Shown piece after piece: positions 29,142 through 37,965 of a stretch of 64,000 bases of DNA; within the stretch, counting starts at the first letter, position 1; every line of letters starts with the position of its first letter. This DNA is from Pontibacter chinhatensis (GTDB lineage Bacteria > Bacteroidota > Bacteroidia > Cytophagales > Hymenobacteraceae), in assembly GCF_900113285.1 (NCBI RefSeq), contig NZ_FOOT01000001.1, positions 62,001 through 126,000 of the forward strand, read 5' to 3'. A model generated the notes under the pieces. The model worked only from the letters and a program-made list of their open reading frames with translations, searched no databases and was not told where the DNA came from. The translations under genes were made by a program, and so were the position numbers.

Positions 29142-30402
29142 ACTGCTTTAATTTGCGGTAAAGGGTGCGCTCCGATATGCCCAGGTCCTGGGCGGCATAC
29201 TTGCGCTTGTTATTGTGCTTTTTCAGCGCCTTTAAAATCAGCTCGCGCTCCTTGTCTTCCAAAGAAAGGCTTTCTTCCTCGGTTTCGTGCGGAATATCCT
29301 CCACCTTTTCCTCCTCATACTCCCGCGTCGGGCTTTGCTTGATGGGCAGGTACAGCGGCTCGCTTTGCACAGGCTCGGGTTTGTAGGAACGCCCGTTAAA
29401 CTGCGGCTGCTCCATGTTCTCAAACAAGTGACTGTGCTCGCGCAGCAGGTCTTCATCGTTTGGCTGATGGGCCAGCATGTTAAAAACAAGCTTCTTAAGT
29501 TCAGATACATCGCGGCGCATGTCGAAGAGCACCTTGTAGAGCAGATCACGCTCGGAGAAAGCCCCCTCGCCAGAACCCTCTTTCTGCTGGATCACGGCCA
29601 GCGAGGAGCTGGTCTCCTTGGGCAGGTAGCGGCGCAGGGTATCGGCATTTACCAAGCGTTCAAACTCCAGCACCGAAATCTGCTCGACAATATTCTTCAG
29701 CTGGCGGATGTTGCCGGGCCAGCGGTAGGCCTGCAGTTCCTGCACCGCCTCCGGGGTGAGCTGGATGGGCTGCATTTTATACTTCTCAGAGAAGTCGGCG
29801 GCAAACTTGCGGAAGAGCAGATGTATGTCGTCCCCGCGGTCGCGGAGGGAGGGCACCGTAATCGGCACCGTGTTCAGTCGGTAGTACAGGTCTTCGCGGA
29901 ACTCGCCCTTCTCCACCGCCTTCAGCAGGTTCACGTTCGTGGCTGCCACCACGCGCACATCGGTTTTCTGTACTTTGGAGGATCCAACTTTAATGAATTC
30001 GCCGTTTTCCAGCACGCGCAGCAGGCGCGACTGCGTGCCCAGCGGCATTTCCCCGATCTCGTCGAGGAAAATAGTGCCGCCGTCAGTCACCTCGAAATAA
30101 CCCTTGCGGGTATCGTGCGCACCGGTAAAAGAGCCCTTTTCGTGACCGAACAATTCGGAGTCGATGGTACCCTCAGGGATGGCGCCGCAGTTGATGGCAA
30201 TAAACTGGCCATGCTTGCGTGGGCTCAACTGGTGGATAATCTTGGAGAAGGACTCCTTGCCGCTGCCGCTCTCGCCGGTGATAAGCACCGTCATATCGGT
30301 AGGGGCAACCTGCGCGGCCACCTGGATGGCATAATTCAGCAGGGGCGAGTTGCCGATGATGCCGAATCGTTGTTTTATACTTTGAATATCGATATTGCGC
30401 AT
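29125..30402 (-). CDS. Sigma-54-dependent transcriptional activator lacking a receiver domain
   Basis: The 425-residue protein starts almost directly with the AAA+ domain: Walker A GESGSGKE near 43, the sigma-54-contact loop GSFTGA near 94, Walker B GTIFLDEIGEMP near 109, and RWPGNIRQLKN near 229. A variable linker (about 275-380) follows, then a Fis-type HTH (ALKKHNNKRKYAAQDLGISERTLYRKLKQY). It has no N-terminal receiver or GAF domain, so its activity must be set by another protein, by its level or by the linker. It heads the lptE, TPR-like, secG operon, which suggests an envelope-related regulon. Confidence 0.92.
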   Translation of the reverse strand: MRNIDIQSIKQRFGIIGNSPLLNYAIQVAAQVAPTDMTVLITGESGSGKESFSKIIHQLSPRKHGQFIAINCGAIPEGTIDSELFGHEKGSFTGAHDTRKGYFEVTDGGTIFLDEIGEMPLGTQSRLLRVLENGEFIKVGSSKVQKTDVRVVAATNVNLLKAVEKGEFREDLYYRLNTVPITVPSLRDRGDDIHLLFRKFAADFSEKYKMQPIQLTPEAVQELQAYRWPGNIRQLKNIVEQISVLEFERLVNADTLRRYLPKETSSSLAVIQQKEGSGEGAFSERDLLYKVLFDMRRDVSELKKLVFNMLAHQPNDEDLLREHSHLFENMEQPQFNGRSYKPEPVQSEPLYLPIKQSPTREYEEEKVEDIPHETEEESLSLEDKERELILKALKKHNNKRKYAAQDLGISERTLYRKLKQYDIED

Positions 30403-30405
30403 GTT

Positions 30406-30501
30406 TTAGATTTGAAGATTAGACTTTTTGGAAATTTGAAGATGAGGTGTTGTGAAGACTTTTATTTTTAAATCCTCACATTTCCAAATCTCCAAATCTA
30501 A
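30406..30501. repeat. Low-complexity inverted repeat built on AATTTGAAGAT
   Basis: The left part repeats the words TTAGATTTGAAGATTAG and AAATTTGAAGATGAGG. The right part (CCTCACATTTCCAAATCT, CCAAATCTAA) is their imperfect reverse complement. It fills the gap between miaB and the sigma-54 activator gene and runs into the last codons of miaB. It can fold into a long hairpin. Confidence 0.7.
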
Positions 30502-31940
30502 TCTACCGCCTCGCCAAACAGGGTGCCTACCGAACAGTCGTTCACAAACACGTTCACGTAATCACCTTTCTTGTAGTGCTTTTTCGGGAAGATAACCACC
30601 TTGTTTTGGTCGTTGCGGCCACTCAGGAACTCGTCAGATTTTTTAGAGAAGTTCTCTACCAGCACCTTGTGCACCTTGCCTACGTCGCGCTTGTTGCGGT
30701 TGTGCGACGTTTCGCGCTGCTTGTCGATGATTTCCTGCAGGCGGCGTTTTTTTACCTCCAACGGTACGTCATCCTCCAGTTTACGCGCTGCCAGCGTGCC
30801 GGGGCGCTCAGAGTAGAAGAACATGTAGGAGTAATCGTACTGCACGTAGTCCATGAGCGAGAGCGTGTCCTGGTGCTCTTCCTCAGTTTCGGAGCAGAAG
30901 CCCGCAATCATATCCGAGGAGATACCGCAGTCTTCACCCAATATGCGGCGGATGGCGTCCACGCGGTTAATATACCAATCGCGGTCGTAGGTACGGTTCA
31001 TAAGCTCCAGCACTCGAGAGTTTCCGCTCTGAGCCGGCAGGTGGATGTATTTGCAGATGTTGTCATACTTTTTCATCGTATACAACACCTCGTCGGTAAT
31101 GTCTTTCGGGTGGGAGGTGGAGAAGCGCACGCGCAGATCTGGCGATACCAAAGCCACCTTTTCCAGCAGCTGGGCAAAATTTACATTTTCGGAGCCGTCT
31201 TCAGAGGCCCATTTATAGGAGTCCACGTTCTGGCCCAGCAGCGTCACTTCCTTATAGCCCTGCGCTACCAATGCTTCTGCCTCTCGCACAATCGAGTGGG
31301 CGTCGCGGGAGCGTTCACGGCCTCGGGTAAACGGCACCACGCAGAAAGAGCACATGTTATCGCAGCCGCGCATAATCGAGATGAAAGCGCTCACGCCATT
31401 GCTGTTCAGGCGAATCGGGTTGATGTCGGCATATGTTTCCTCGCGCGACAGGAGTACGTTCACGGCTTTTTGACCGCCATCCACATGGTTCACCAGGTTC
31501 GGCAGGTCGCGGTAAGCGTCCGGGCCTACTACCAGGTCCACGATTTTCTCCTCTTCCAGCAATGATTTTTTGAGGCGCTCGGCCATACAGCCAAGTATGC
31601 CCACCATCATTTCCGGCTTTTTCTTCTTATAGTAGTTTATCTGGCCCAAACGGTTGCGCACCGTCTGCTCCGCCTTCTCGCGGATGGAGCAGGTGTTCAG
31701 AAACACCAGGTCGGCCTGCTCGATGTCGGAAGTCGTATCGAAACCCTGATCAAACATAATCGACGACACAATCTCACTGTCGGAGAAGTTCATCTGGCAG
31801 CCGTAGCTCTCGATGTATAGTTTGCGGCTTTTACCTGTGTTTGTTTCCTCGGTTACTTTGGTATCGCAGGAGTTGGCAGCGGCTGCGGCCTGCTCCGGTG
31901 TGCGGTTATCTATAAAGTCTAAATCTACTATTGGCTCCAT
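30498..31940 (-). CDS. miaB: tRNA-2-methylthio-N6-dimethylallyladenosine synthase
   Basis: The 480-residue protein has an N-terminal MTTase domain ([17 protein letters not shown], then [11 protein letters not shown]), a radical-SAM core with Cx3Cx2C as [20 protein letters not shown], and a C-terminal TRAM domain ending [13 protein letters not shown]. It adds the methylthio group to i6A37 of tRNAs reading UNN codons. The N-terminal 30 residues are a Bacteroidota-type extension. miaE, which hydroxylates the same base, lies about 8 kb away. The gene lacks the heptamer. Confidence 0.97.
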   Translation of the reverse strand: MEPIVDLDFIDNRTPEQAAAAANSCDTKVTEETNTGKSRKLYIESYGCQMNFSDSEIVSSIMFDQGFDTTSDIEQADLVFLNTCSIREKAEQTVRNRLGQINYYKKKKPEMMVGILGCMAERLKKSLLEEEKIVDLVVGPDAYRDLPNLVNHVDGGQKAVNVLLSREETYADINPIRLNSNGVSAFISIMRGCDNMCSFCVVPFTRGRERSRDAHSIVREAEALVAQGYKEVTLLGQNVDSYKWASEDGSENVNFAQLLEKVALVSPDLRVRFSTSHPKDITDEVLYTMKKYDNICKYIHLPAQSGNSRVLELMNRTYDRDWYINRVDAIRRILGEDCGISSDMIAGFCSETEEEHQDTLSLMDYVQYDYSYMFFYSERPGTLAARKLEDDVPLEVKKRRLQEIIDKQRETSHNRNKRDVGKVHKVLVENFSKKSDEFLSGRNDQNKVVIFPKKHYKKGDYVNVFVNDCSVGTLFGEAVD

Positions 31941-32006
31941 AATACGTTAGTATAGCTGCAAATATACTATAATGAATTCAAAAACGTGACAGAATGGCAG
32001 AGAAGA

Positions 32007-32168
32007 AGTGATTAGTAATTGATAATGAAGGATGAATAATGAGAAATGAACTGATATGGAAGGAGAATCCCAGCTTCTGGCTGTCTAAATTGGCCTGCTC
32101 ATCGACTTCTTAACCTTCCCGGCACATCAGCACTTATTAATCATTACTCATTATTGATTATTCATTAG
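32007..32168. repeat. Low-complexity inverted repeat built on AATAATGA words
   Basis: A left block (32007-32049) repeats TTGATAATGAAGGATGAATAATGAG. A right block (32130-32168) carries the opposite-strand vocabulary (ATTAATCATTACTCATTATTG, TTATTCATTAG). About 80 bases of ordinary sequence separate them. The right block runs into the pabB gene and encodes its last residues and stop (SNE-stop). Confidence 0.7.
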
Positions 32169-33453
32169 AGAGCACCTTGAACATGGCTTTTGCCTTCAGC
32201 AGGCACTCTTCATACTCCAATTCCGGATCAGAGTCGTAGGTGATGGCGCTTCCCACCATAAAACTGAGGTAGCCGTTACTGGCGTTGTACTGTATACTTC
32301 GGATCACCACATTAAAATCGCAATCGCCGTTGGGTTTGATGTAGCCAAAGGCACCGGAGTACAGCCCGCGTCTGGAGTCTTCTAATTCCTCAATCAGTTG
32401 CATGGCGCTGATTTTAGGGGCTCCGGTCATACTTCCCATCGGAAAGGCACCCCTTAAGGCGTCCACCAAGTCCTTCTCTGGCTTCAGCTCGCCTGCCACC
32501 GTCGAAATCATCTGCCAGACCTGCTGAAAGCCATAAATCCCGAACATTTCTTCCACGTGCACGGTTCCGGTGGCGCAGGAGCGGCTTAAATCGTTACGGA
32601 CCAGGTCCACGATCATCATGTTTTCGGCCAGTTCCTTTTCGTCGTGCCGGAGCCGGTGCTTTAGCTGTAGATCTTCCTCCGATGTGTTGCCCCGGCGAAT
32701 GGTGCCCTTAATTGGCTGCGATATCAGCTTCTGCCCTTCTTTTTTGAGAAAGCGTTCCGGCGAGGCACAAAGGAGGTACTTGTCGTGCAGCTTCAGGTAA
32801 CCAGAAAAAGGAGTGGGGGAAGCGGCGTTCAGGGCCAAATAAAGCACCAAAGGTTGCAGTCGCACCTGCTCGGCAAAGAACTCCATGCAGTAGTTCAGCT
32901 CATATACATCACCCTCTAAAATATGCTCCTGTACCCGTTTCACCTGTGCTACATACTGCTCCCTGGAAACCCGCTGCTGCAGTTTTATACTTTGTGGTGC
33001 AGCCGGTTTGGGCGTAGGAGTGGCAAGTATGTTGTCAAGTATAAAAGATGAATTATTGTCTAAAGTATAGATACTTATACTTGTTGATTTAAAGTATAAG
33101 TATACTTTCGGGGCAAAGAAAGCCAGCAGGGGAAAGCCAAGTCCATCCGGGTTGTGGCTGCTGAGGCGCTCGGTCTGGTTTTTAAGGTCGTAGCTCAGGA
33201 AGCCGCACAGCAGCGGGTGTTGCGCTTCCAGGAGCCGGCGCAGCTCCTCAAAAGCGTTTTCCTGCTGCAGCGGAAGTATGTCTCCGCCAGAAACAGCCAG
33301 GACTTCTTCAAAGCCTTGGTGAGGGTAGGCGATGCCGTTGGAAGTATAGTACGCCGCCAGTGGATGCGCATCAGCCCAAGCCAGCGCCTTCAGCCGGAAC
33401 TCCGCCACTGGTACCGGTAAATCAGTGAGCCTTATGTCTATTTTATACTTCAT
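32158..33453 (-). CDS. pabB: Aminodeoxychorismate/anthranilate synthase component I
   Basis: The 431-residue chorismate-binding enzyme has conserved C-terminal motifs: SPERFLKK, PIKGTIRRG, ELAENMMIVDLVRNDLSR, GAFPMGSMTGAPKI and FNVVIRSIQY. Length and the single-domain build fit PabB (aminodeoxychorismate synthase) more than TrpE, though the sequence alone does not settle it. No glutamine amidotransferase gene lies alongside. A linker near residues 118-160 is low-complexity and contains seven heptamer copies in about 120 bases. Its ATG overlaps the upstream gene's stop (ATGA). Confidence 0.88.
   Translation of the reverse strand: MKYKIDIRLTDLPVPVAEFRLKALAWADAHPLAAYYTSNGIAYPHQGFEEVLAVSGGDILPLQQENAFEELRRLLEAQHPLLCGFLSYDLKNQTERLSSHNPDGLGFPLLAFFAPKVYLYFKSTSISIYTLDNNSSFILDNILATPTPKPAAPQSIKLQQRVSREQYVAQVKRVQEHILEGDVYELNYCMEFFAEQVRLQPLVLYLALNAASPTPFSGYLKLHDKYLLCASPERFLKKEGQKLISQPIKGTIRRGNTSEEDLQLKHRLRHDEKELAENMMIVDLVRNDLSRSCATGTVHVEEMFGIYGFQQVWQMISTVAGELKPEKDLVDALRGAFPMGSMTGAPKISAMQLIEELEDSRRGLYSGAFGYIKPNGDCDFNVVIRSIQYNASNGYLSFMVGSAITYDSDPELEYEECLLKAKAMFKVLSNE
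33091..33108. repeat. Inverted heptamer pair inside pabB
   Basis: AAAGTATA-AG-TATACTTT, an 8-bp inverted repeat within the pabB coding region, part of a seven-copy cluster at 32986-33107. Confidence 0.75.
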
Positions 33454-34919
33454 GAACCTTGCATGGCCGCCAGTGCCAGTTTTGCTTTGGCGTCGACACT
33501 GTTTTTATACTCGTGGTTTTTATAACTGATTGCCTGCTTAAAGTATAGCCTGGCTTTTTGTGGTTGATGTAGCTCCTTGTAAATATAACCTGCCTGCAGG
33601 GCAGCGCTCGGGGCAAAGTATAAATCGGTGCCCTGGCACAGTTCGATGGCTCTCTTATATAGCGGAAGCGCCTGCTGCAGCGAGTCGGTGCCGTGGTAGA
33701 TGCGGGCCTTGCGGTAAAAATACTCCGCCTGCACAGCCGCCGGTGTGGCCGGAGTAAGTTTTAACCGCTGCAGGGCCTGCAGCGCCTCCGGGAAGTACCC
33801 GCCATCGGAGTGGAGACGGGCCTGCATCAGCGGCTTTACCAGGGCCTCCTGTTTTTGGGCGTACTTGGCTGCATAGCGGTCTTCTTCAGTGTCTTCAATG
33901 CCTACTTCAGCTATTTGCTTAAAATGCCACTGTGCCTGTGGCTTATGATTGCTTAGTGCATAAGCCAGGTATAGCTTATAGTTGACCGATTTAAGGTAGT
34001 GCTGCCCCTGATGCAGCTTCAGAAACTTGCGGTTCTCCTGGATAGAGGCGTCAAAATCGGCGCGATACAAGTATAAATCGGCAGCCATGTGGTGCAGGTA
34101 CGGGAAGGTAAGGTAAGCGCTCCCATGCGGACGGTGCAGGTATACTTGCAGAGCTTGCTCGCTGGCCTGTGTTTTCTTGAGCAGGTGCATGGCCACGAAC
34201 TGAAACAACAGGTTGTCGGAATCTTTCTTAGCCAAGGCGGTTGCCTGCCGAACGGCCTGCTCCCGTTTCTCCGGATCAGTCAGGTGAAGTATAACGGCAT
34301 GCAGCAACCGGGCCTCCTGGTAAAATGGGTTGTCGCTGGAGGAGGCTGCTTTTAAATTAGCCACTCCCTGATTTATACTTCCCTTCAGGCCGATGATGTT
34401 CAGGAACCATTTATACTTGTCCGGCACAGACCCGATGAGCACCTGCAATACCCCCAGGTTCTTTTTGTTGGCGATGAAGTCCGGGTACTGCTGTTCGTTC
34501 TGGCGGTACTGCAGGTAAGCTCTCCGGATATCCCATGCAGCAGATAACCTGTTTCCGAATAGTAGTTTAGACATGCCAAGCTGAAGTCTTACTTCTGCCA
34601 GGGCATAGTCGCGCCATACTTCCTTTGGCAGGTCTGCCAGTTTCTCTAGTCGTGCTTCCTGTGCCGCCAGCAGTGGCGCATACTTTCTCTGATCCTGCTG
34701 CACGCAAAGCTCCAGGAAGTCGGCGTAGTTGGCCAGCAGCAGGGTAGTGGCATTGTTTTGCGCCTGCTGCTCTAGTTGTGTTTGGGCCTGGGCAACCTGC
34801 AGCCTCAGCAGTTGCTGGTAAATGGCATTGTGCTGGGGGGAGATAGTCGGGGAGGCGAACAAGGTATGGCTCAGGAGCCAGAGGGCCGGCAACAAAAAAA
34901 AAGGATGGGGTTTAGCCAT
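33450..34919 (-). CDS. Secreted tetratricopeptide-repeat protein
   Basis: 489 residues from the ATG at 34919, which gives the signal peptide MAKPHPFFLLPALWLLSHTLFAS; an upstream start adds 13 polar residues. The mature chain is helical with TPR-like units (HMAADLYLYRADFDASIQENRKFLKLH, AEYFYRKARIYHGTDSLQQALPLYKRAIELC, LQAGYIYKELHQPQKARLYFKQAISY). It is probably periplasmic and should scaffold protein contacts. It is translationally coupled to pabB by a 4-base overlap, with no evident functional link. It carries about eight heptamer copies. Confidence 0.85.
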   Translation of the reverse strand: MAKPHPFFLLPALWLLSHTLFASPTISPQHNAIYQQLLRLQVAQAQTQLEQQAQNNATTLLLANYADFLELCVQQDQRKYAPLLAAQEARLEKLADLPKEVWRDYALAEVRLQLGMSKLLFGNRLSAAWDIRRAYLQYRQNEQQYPDFIANKKNLGVLQVLIGSVPDKYKWFLNIIGLKGSINQGVANLKAASSSDNPFYQEARLLHAVILHLTDPEKREQAVRQATALAKKDSDNLLFQFVAMHLLKKTQASEQALQVYLHRPHGSAYLTFPYLHHMAADLYLYRADFDASIQENRKFLKLHQGQHYLKSVNYKLYLAYALSNHKPQAQWHFKQIAEVGIEDTEEDRYAAKYAQKQEALVKPLMQARLHSDGGYFPEALQALQRLKLTPATPAAVQAEYFYRKARIYHGTDSLQQALPLYKRAIELCQGTDLYFAPSAALQAGYIYKELHQPQKARLYFKQAISYKNHEYKNSVDAKAKLALAAMQGS

Positions 34920-34970
34920 CCTCTTTCGGTTTGTTGTATGCAAGCGATATTCGCTCAAGATAGATACAAA

Positions 34971-35702
34971 TTAATAAGCACGCAGCTCCACGCCAGCCAG
35001 AATACGACCGCAGTGCTCGCAAACGATGATTTTCTTCTGAGCCGCAATGTCAGCCTGTCGCTGAGGCGGCACGGTGTTAAAGCAACCTCCGCAGGCGTCA
35101 CGCTTCACGGCTACCACGGCCAGGCCGTTGCGCACGTTCTTGCGGATACGGCTGTAGGCGCTTAAAAGGCGATCTTCTACCACAGAGGCTGCCTCCTGAC
35201 GCTCTTCCTCCAGTTTTTTCTCCTCCTCCTGGCTCTCCGCTACAATCTGCTCCAGCTCCTTCTGCTTGTTCTCCAGGTCTTTGCGGCGCTCTTCCAGGCG
35301 GTGCTTTGTTTCTTCTATTTCAGAGTTTTTCTGCTCTATCTGGTAGTGGGCTTCCTTTATCTTCTTCTCCGAGATCTGGATTTCCAGTTTCTGAAGCTCA
35401 ATTTCTTTTGTGATGGCGTCGTACTCACGGTTGTTGCGTACGTTCTGCTGCTGGTCCTCGTACTTGCGGATAAGGCCTTCAGAATCTTTGATAGCCTGAC
35501 GGCGCTGCGCGATGGCATCGTTCAGGGCAGCTACCTCATCATCAAACTTACGAACCCTCACCTCATAGCCTTCAATTTCGTCTTCCAGGTCCTGAACCTC
35601 TTCAGGCAGGTCTCCTCTGACTCTTTTAATTTCATCAAGCTGCGAATCGATGCTTTGAAGCTTGGATAACGCTTCCAGTTTGCTGGCTACAGTACTTTCC
35701 AT
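34971..35702 (-). CDS. Coiled-coil protein with C4 zinc ribbon (CT398-like)
   Basis: The 243-residue protein has a long N-terminal coiled-coil hairpin (residues about 8-185) rich in Glu, Lys and Gln. A C-terminal zinc ribbon follows, with two CxxC knuckles (CGGC near 201 and CEHC near 227). The architecture matches the zf-RING_7/CT398 family, found next to Nif3-like genes in many bacteria. The Nif3-like gene ends three bases upstream, so they form an operon. The role is unknown; nucleic-acid contact is plausible. Confidence 0.9.
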   Translation of the reverse strand: MESTVASKLEALSKLQSIDSQLDEIKRVRGDLPEEVQDLEDEIEGYEVRVRKFDDEVAALNDAIAQRRQAIKDSEGLIRKYEDQQQNVRNNREYDAITKEIELQKLEIQISEKKIKEAHYQIEQKNSEIEETKHRLEERRKDLENKQKELEQIVAESQEEEKKLEEERQEAASVVEDRLLSAYSRIRKNVRNGLAVVAVKRDACGGCFNTVPPQRQADIAAQKKIIVCEHCGRILAGVELRAY

Positions 35703-35705
35703 GTA

Positions 35706-36806
35706 TTAAAAAGTGTATCTGACGGGGTTAGTGTTTACTTGCGATATTAAGACTGCAAAATTAGTAAAACTTTTTGAAATAGCGTCATAAAATATCTCCT
35801 TTGTATATACCTCGCTTTCGTAGTGGCCAATGTCTGCAATCATCAATTTCCCCTCGGCATCGAAGAATTCGTGGTATTTTACATCTCCGGTTACGAGCGC
35901 ATCAGCCCCTTGTCGCAGGGCGTCTTTTATCAGGAAACTTCCGGCACCGCCGCAAACGGCCACACGCTTCACTTTTTTGCTCCCGATGGAAGTATAACGC
36001 AGTCCCTGTAGCCCCATTTTCTCCTTCAGGTAAGCCAGAAACTCCTGCTCTGTCAGCTCCCTTTCCAGTTCCCCAATCATGCCAATGCCCACTTCCTGGT
36101 TCTGGTTCTCCAGGTTATAAAGGTAATGGGCCACTTCCTCGTAAGGGTGTGCCTGCTTTAGTGCCGCCATGATTTTACCCTGCAGCACGGCCGGAAACAA
36201 AAGCTCAAGTCGGTCTTCCTGCACCTGTTCCGGCATGTTGGCACCGCCTATCGTGGGGTTTGCCTGCTCCGAAGGCGTAAAGCGGCCGGTGCCGGTAACG
36301 CTGAAGCTGCATTCACTATACTCCCCGATGTTCCCGGCGCCAGCCGCATGCAGGGCGGCCAGCACCTCTTCCGTATGCTCTGCGGGCACAAAAGTTACCA
36401 GTTGCATGAGTGTGTTGGGCTTATTAACCAGTATCCGCTGCTGCTGCAAGCCAAGTTTATCAGCAATTTTGGTGTTCACCCCGTTTAGCACGTTGTCCAG
36501 GTTGGTGTGGCTGGCATAAATGGCGATGTTGTTTTGAATAGCCTTGATGATGGTGCGCTCCACGTAGCTGCGGCCTGTCAGTTGCTTTAATCCTTTAAAG
36601 ATAATCGGGTGATGGGCCACCACCAGGTTACAGCCGTTCTCGATGGCCTCTTCCAGTACAGCCTCCGTGCAGTCCAGCGTTACCAGCACGCCCGTAACTT
36701 CTGCGTTGGCGTCTCCAGTCTGCAGACCGGCATTGTCGTAGCTTTCCTGGTAGCGGAGCGGGGCCAGTTGCTCCAAAAGTGCGGTTACCTCGTGTATCTT
36801 TGCCAT
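35706..36806 (-). CDS. Nif3-like dinuclear metal-centre protein
   Basis: 366 residues from the ATG at 36806 (MAKIHEVTALLEQLAPLRYQE), the usual start for the family; an upstream start adds 18 residues without support. The metal-site motif VAHHPIIFKGL and the C-terminal GDVKYHEFFDAEGKLMIADIGHYESE supply the histidines and acids of the dinuclear site. An inserted PII-like middle domain explains the length. The family (YbgI/NIF3, DUF34) is a probable metal-dependent hydrolase or metal chaperone of unknown substrate. Co-transcribed with the zinc-ribbon gene. Confidence 0.92.
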   Translation of the reverse strand: MAKIHEVTALLEQLAPLRYQESYDNAGLQTGDANAEVTGVLVTLDCTEAVLEEAIENGCNLVVAHHPIIFKGLKQLTGRSYVERTIIKAIQNNIAIYASHTNLDNVLNGVNTKIADKLGLQQQRILVNKPNTLMQLVTFVPAEHTEEVLAALHAAGAGNIGEYSECSFSVTGTGRFTPSEQANPTIGGANMPEQVQEDRLELLFPAVLQGKIMAALKQAHPYEEVAHYLYNLENQNQEVGIGMIGELERELTEQEFLAYLKEKMGLQGLRYTSIGSKKVKRVAVCGGAGSFLIKDALRQGADALVTGDVKYHEFFDAEGKLMIADIGHYESEVYTKEIFYDAISKSFTNFAVLISQVNTNPVRYTF

Positions 36807-36873
36807 AGTTTTTCTCTTTCGTTGTACCCTTCGGCTCGTTAAAATTAACGTAAATTGCACGCGTTACAAAACC

Positions 36874-37926
36874 ATGCACAAATATCTGCACATACCACTC
36901 TGGCCTTTCGCGCAGCTGTACGGGGGCATTATGCGGCTCCGCAACCTGGCGTACGACAAGGGAGTGCGCCCGTCGCGGCGGTTCGGCCTACCTGTTATCG
37001 CTGTCGGAAACCTGACCGTGGGGGGCACGGGCAAGACCCCGCACGTAGAGTACCTGCTGCGCCTGCTGCACCAGTACAAAGTAGCCACACTAAGCCGGGG
37101 CTACAAGCGAAAGAGCAAAGGGTTTATACTTGCCGATGATACGGTGACGGCCTCGATACTGGGAGATGAGCCCTTTCAATACCACCTTGACTTTAAAGGC
37201 GTTGCTGTGGCTGTGTGCGAGGATCGCGTGAAGGGGGTAGAGCAGCTGCAGCAGCAGGTGCCGGAGCTGCAGGTAGTGGTGCTGGACGATGCCATGCAAC
37301 ACCGGCCGGTAGCACCCTCGCTGAACCTGCTGATAACGGATTTCAACCGGCCTTTCTACAGGGACCATGTGCTTCCTGCCGGCAGGCTACGTGAGCCAAG
37401 AACGGGGGCAAAGCGTGCCGATGCTGTTATTGTTAGCAAGTGCCCGGCGGAATTAGGGCAGCGGGAGCGTGAGGAGATAGCGCAACAGGTGACGCAGTAT
37501 ACCACTGCAGGCACTCCTGTCTTTTTCTCTACATTTACCTACGGAGCACCTGTGGCGGTGGGGTCTGGCGCAAAGCCGGGGCAGAAGGTGTTGCTGCTGA
37601 CGGGCATTGCCAATGCGGAGCCACTTAAAAAATACCTGAGCGGCCAGGGCTATACGTTGCTGCGGCATATCGCGTACCCTGACCATCACCCGTATACTTC
37701 CAAAGACCTGCAGGACCTGGAGGAACTGCTGCAGCAGGAGGATTATAGAGGAGCCGCAGTACTGACCACCAGAAAGGACGCTGTGAAGCTGACGGATGAT
37801 GGTTTGGAAGCCATTACTAGGCAATTGCCCATCTTTTTTGTGCCGATTGAGGTACAATTCCTGGCAGACGGTGATATGTTTGACAAGCTGGTGCTGGGGC
37901 ACGTAAAACAGCTGTTACCAGCCTAA
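36874..37926 (+). CDS. lpxK: Tetraacyldisaccharide 4'-kinase
   Basis: The 350-residue protein has a membrane-proximal N-terminal segment ([19 protein letters not shown]), the P-loop [18 protein letters not shown] near 48, and the LpxK block [12 protein letters not shown] near 132. It phosphorylates the lipid A disaccharide at the 4' position, at the inner-membrane face. It is divergent from the Nif3-like gene across 67 bases. The window also encodes LptE, so both lipid A synthesis and LPS insertion are represented. Confidence 0.95.
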   Translation: MHKYLHIPLWPFAQLYGGIMRLRNLAYDKGVRPSRRFGLPVIAVGNLTVGGTGKTPHVEYLLRLLHQYKVATLSRGYKRKSKGFILADDTVTASILGDEPFQYHLDFKGVAVAVCEDRVKGVEQLQQQVPELQVVVLDDAMQHRPVAPSLNLLITDFNRPFYRDHVLPAGRLREPRTGAKRADAVIVSKCPAELGQREREEIAQQVTQYTTAGTPVFFSTFTYGAPVAVGSGAKPGQKVLLLTGIANAEPLKKYLSGQGYTLLRHIAYPDHHPYTSKDLQDLEELLQQEDYRGAAVLTTRKDAVKLTDDGLEAITRQLPIFFVPIEVQFLADGDMFDKLVLGHVKQLLPA

Positions 37927-37965
37927 GGCTGCAGATTTACATTATTATTTCACTATTTTTGAGAC

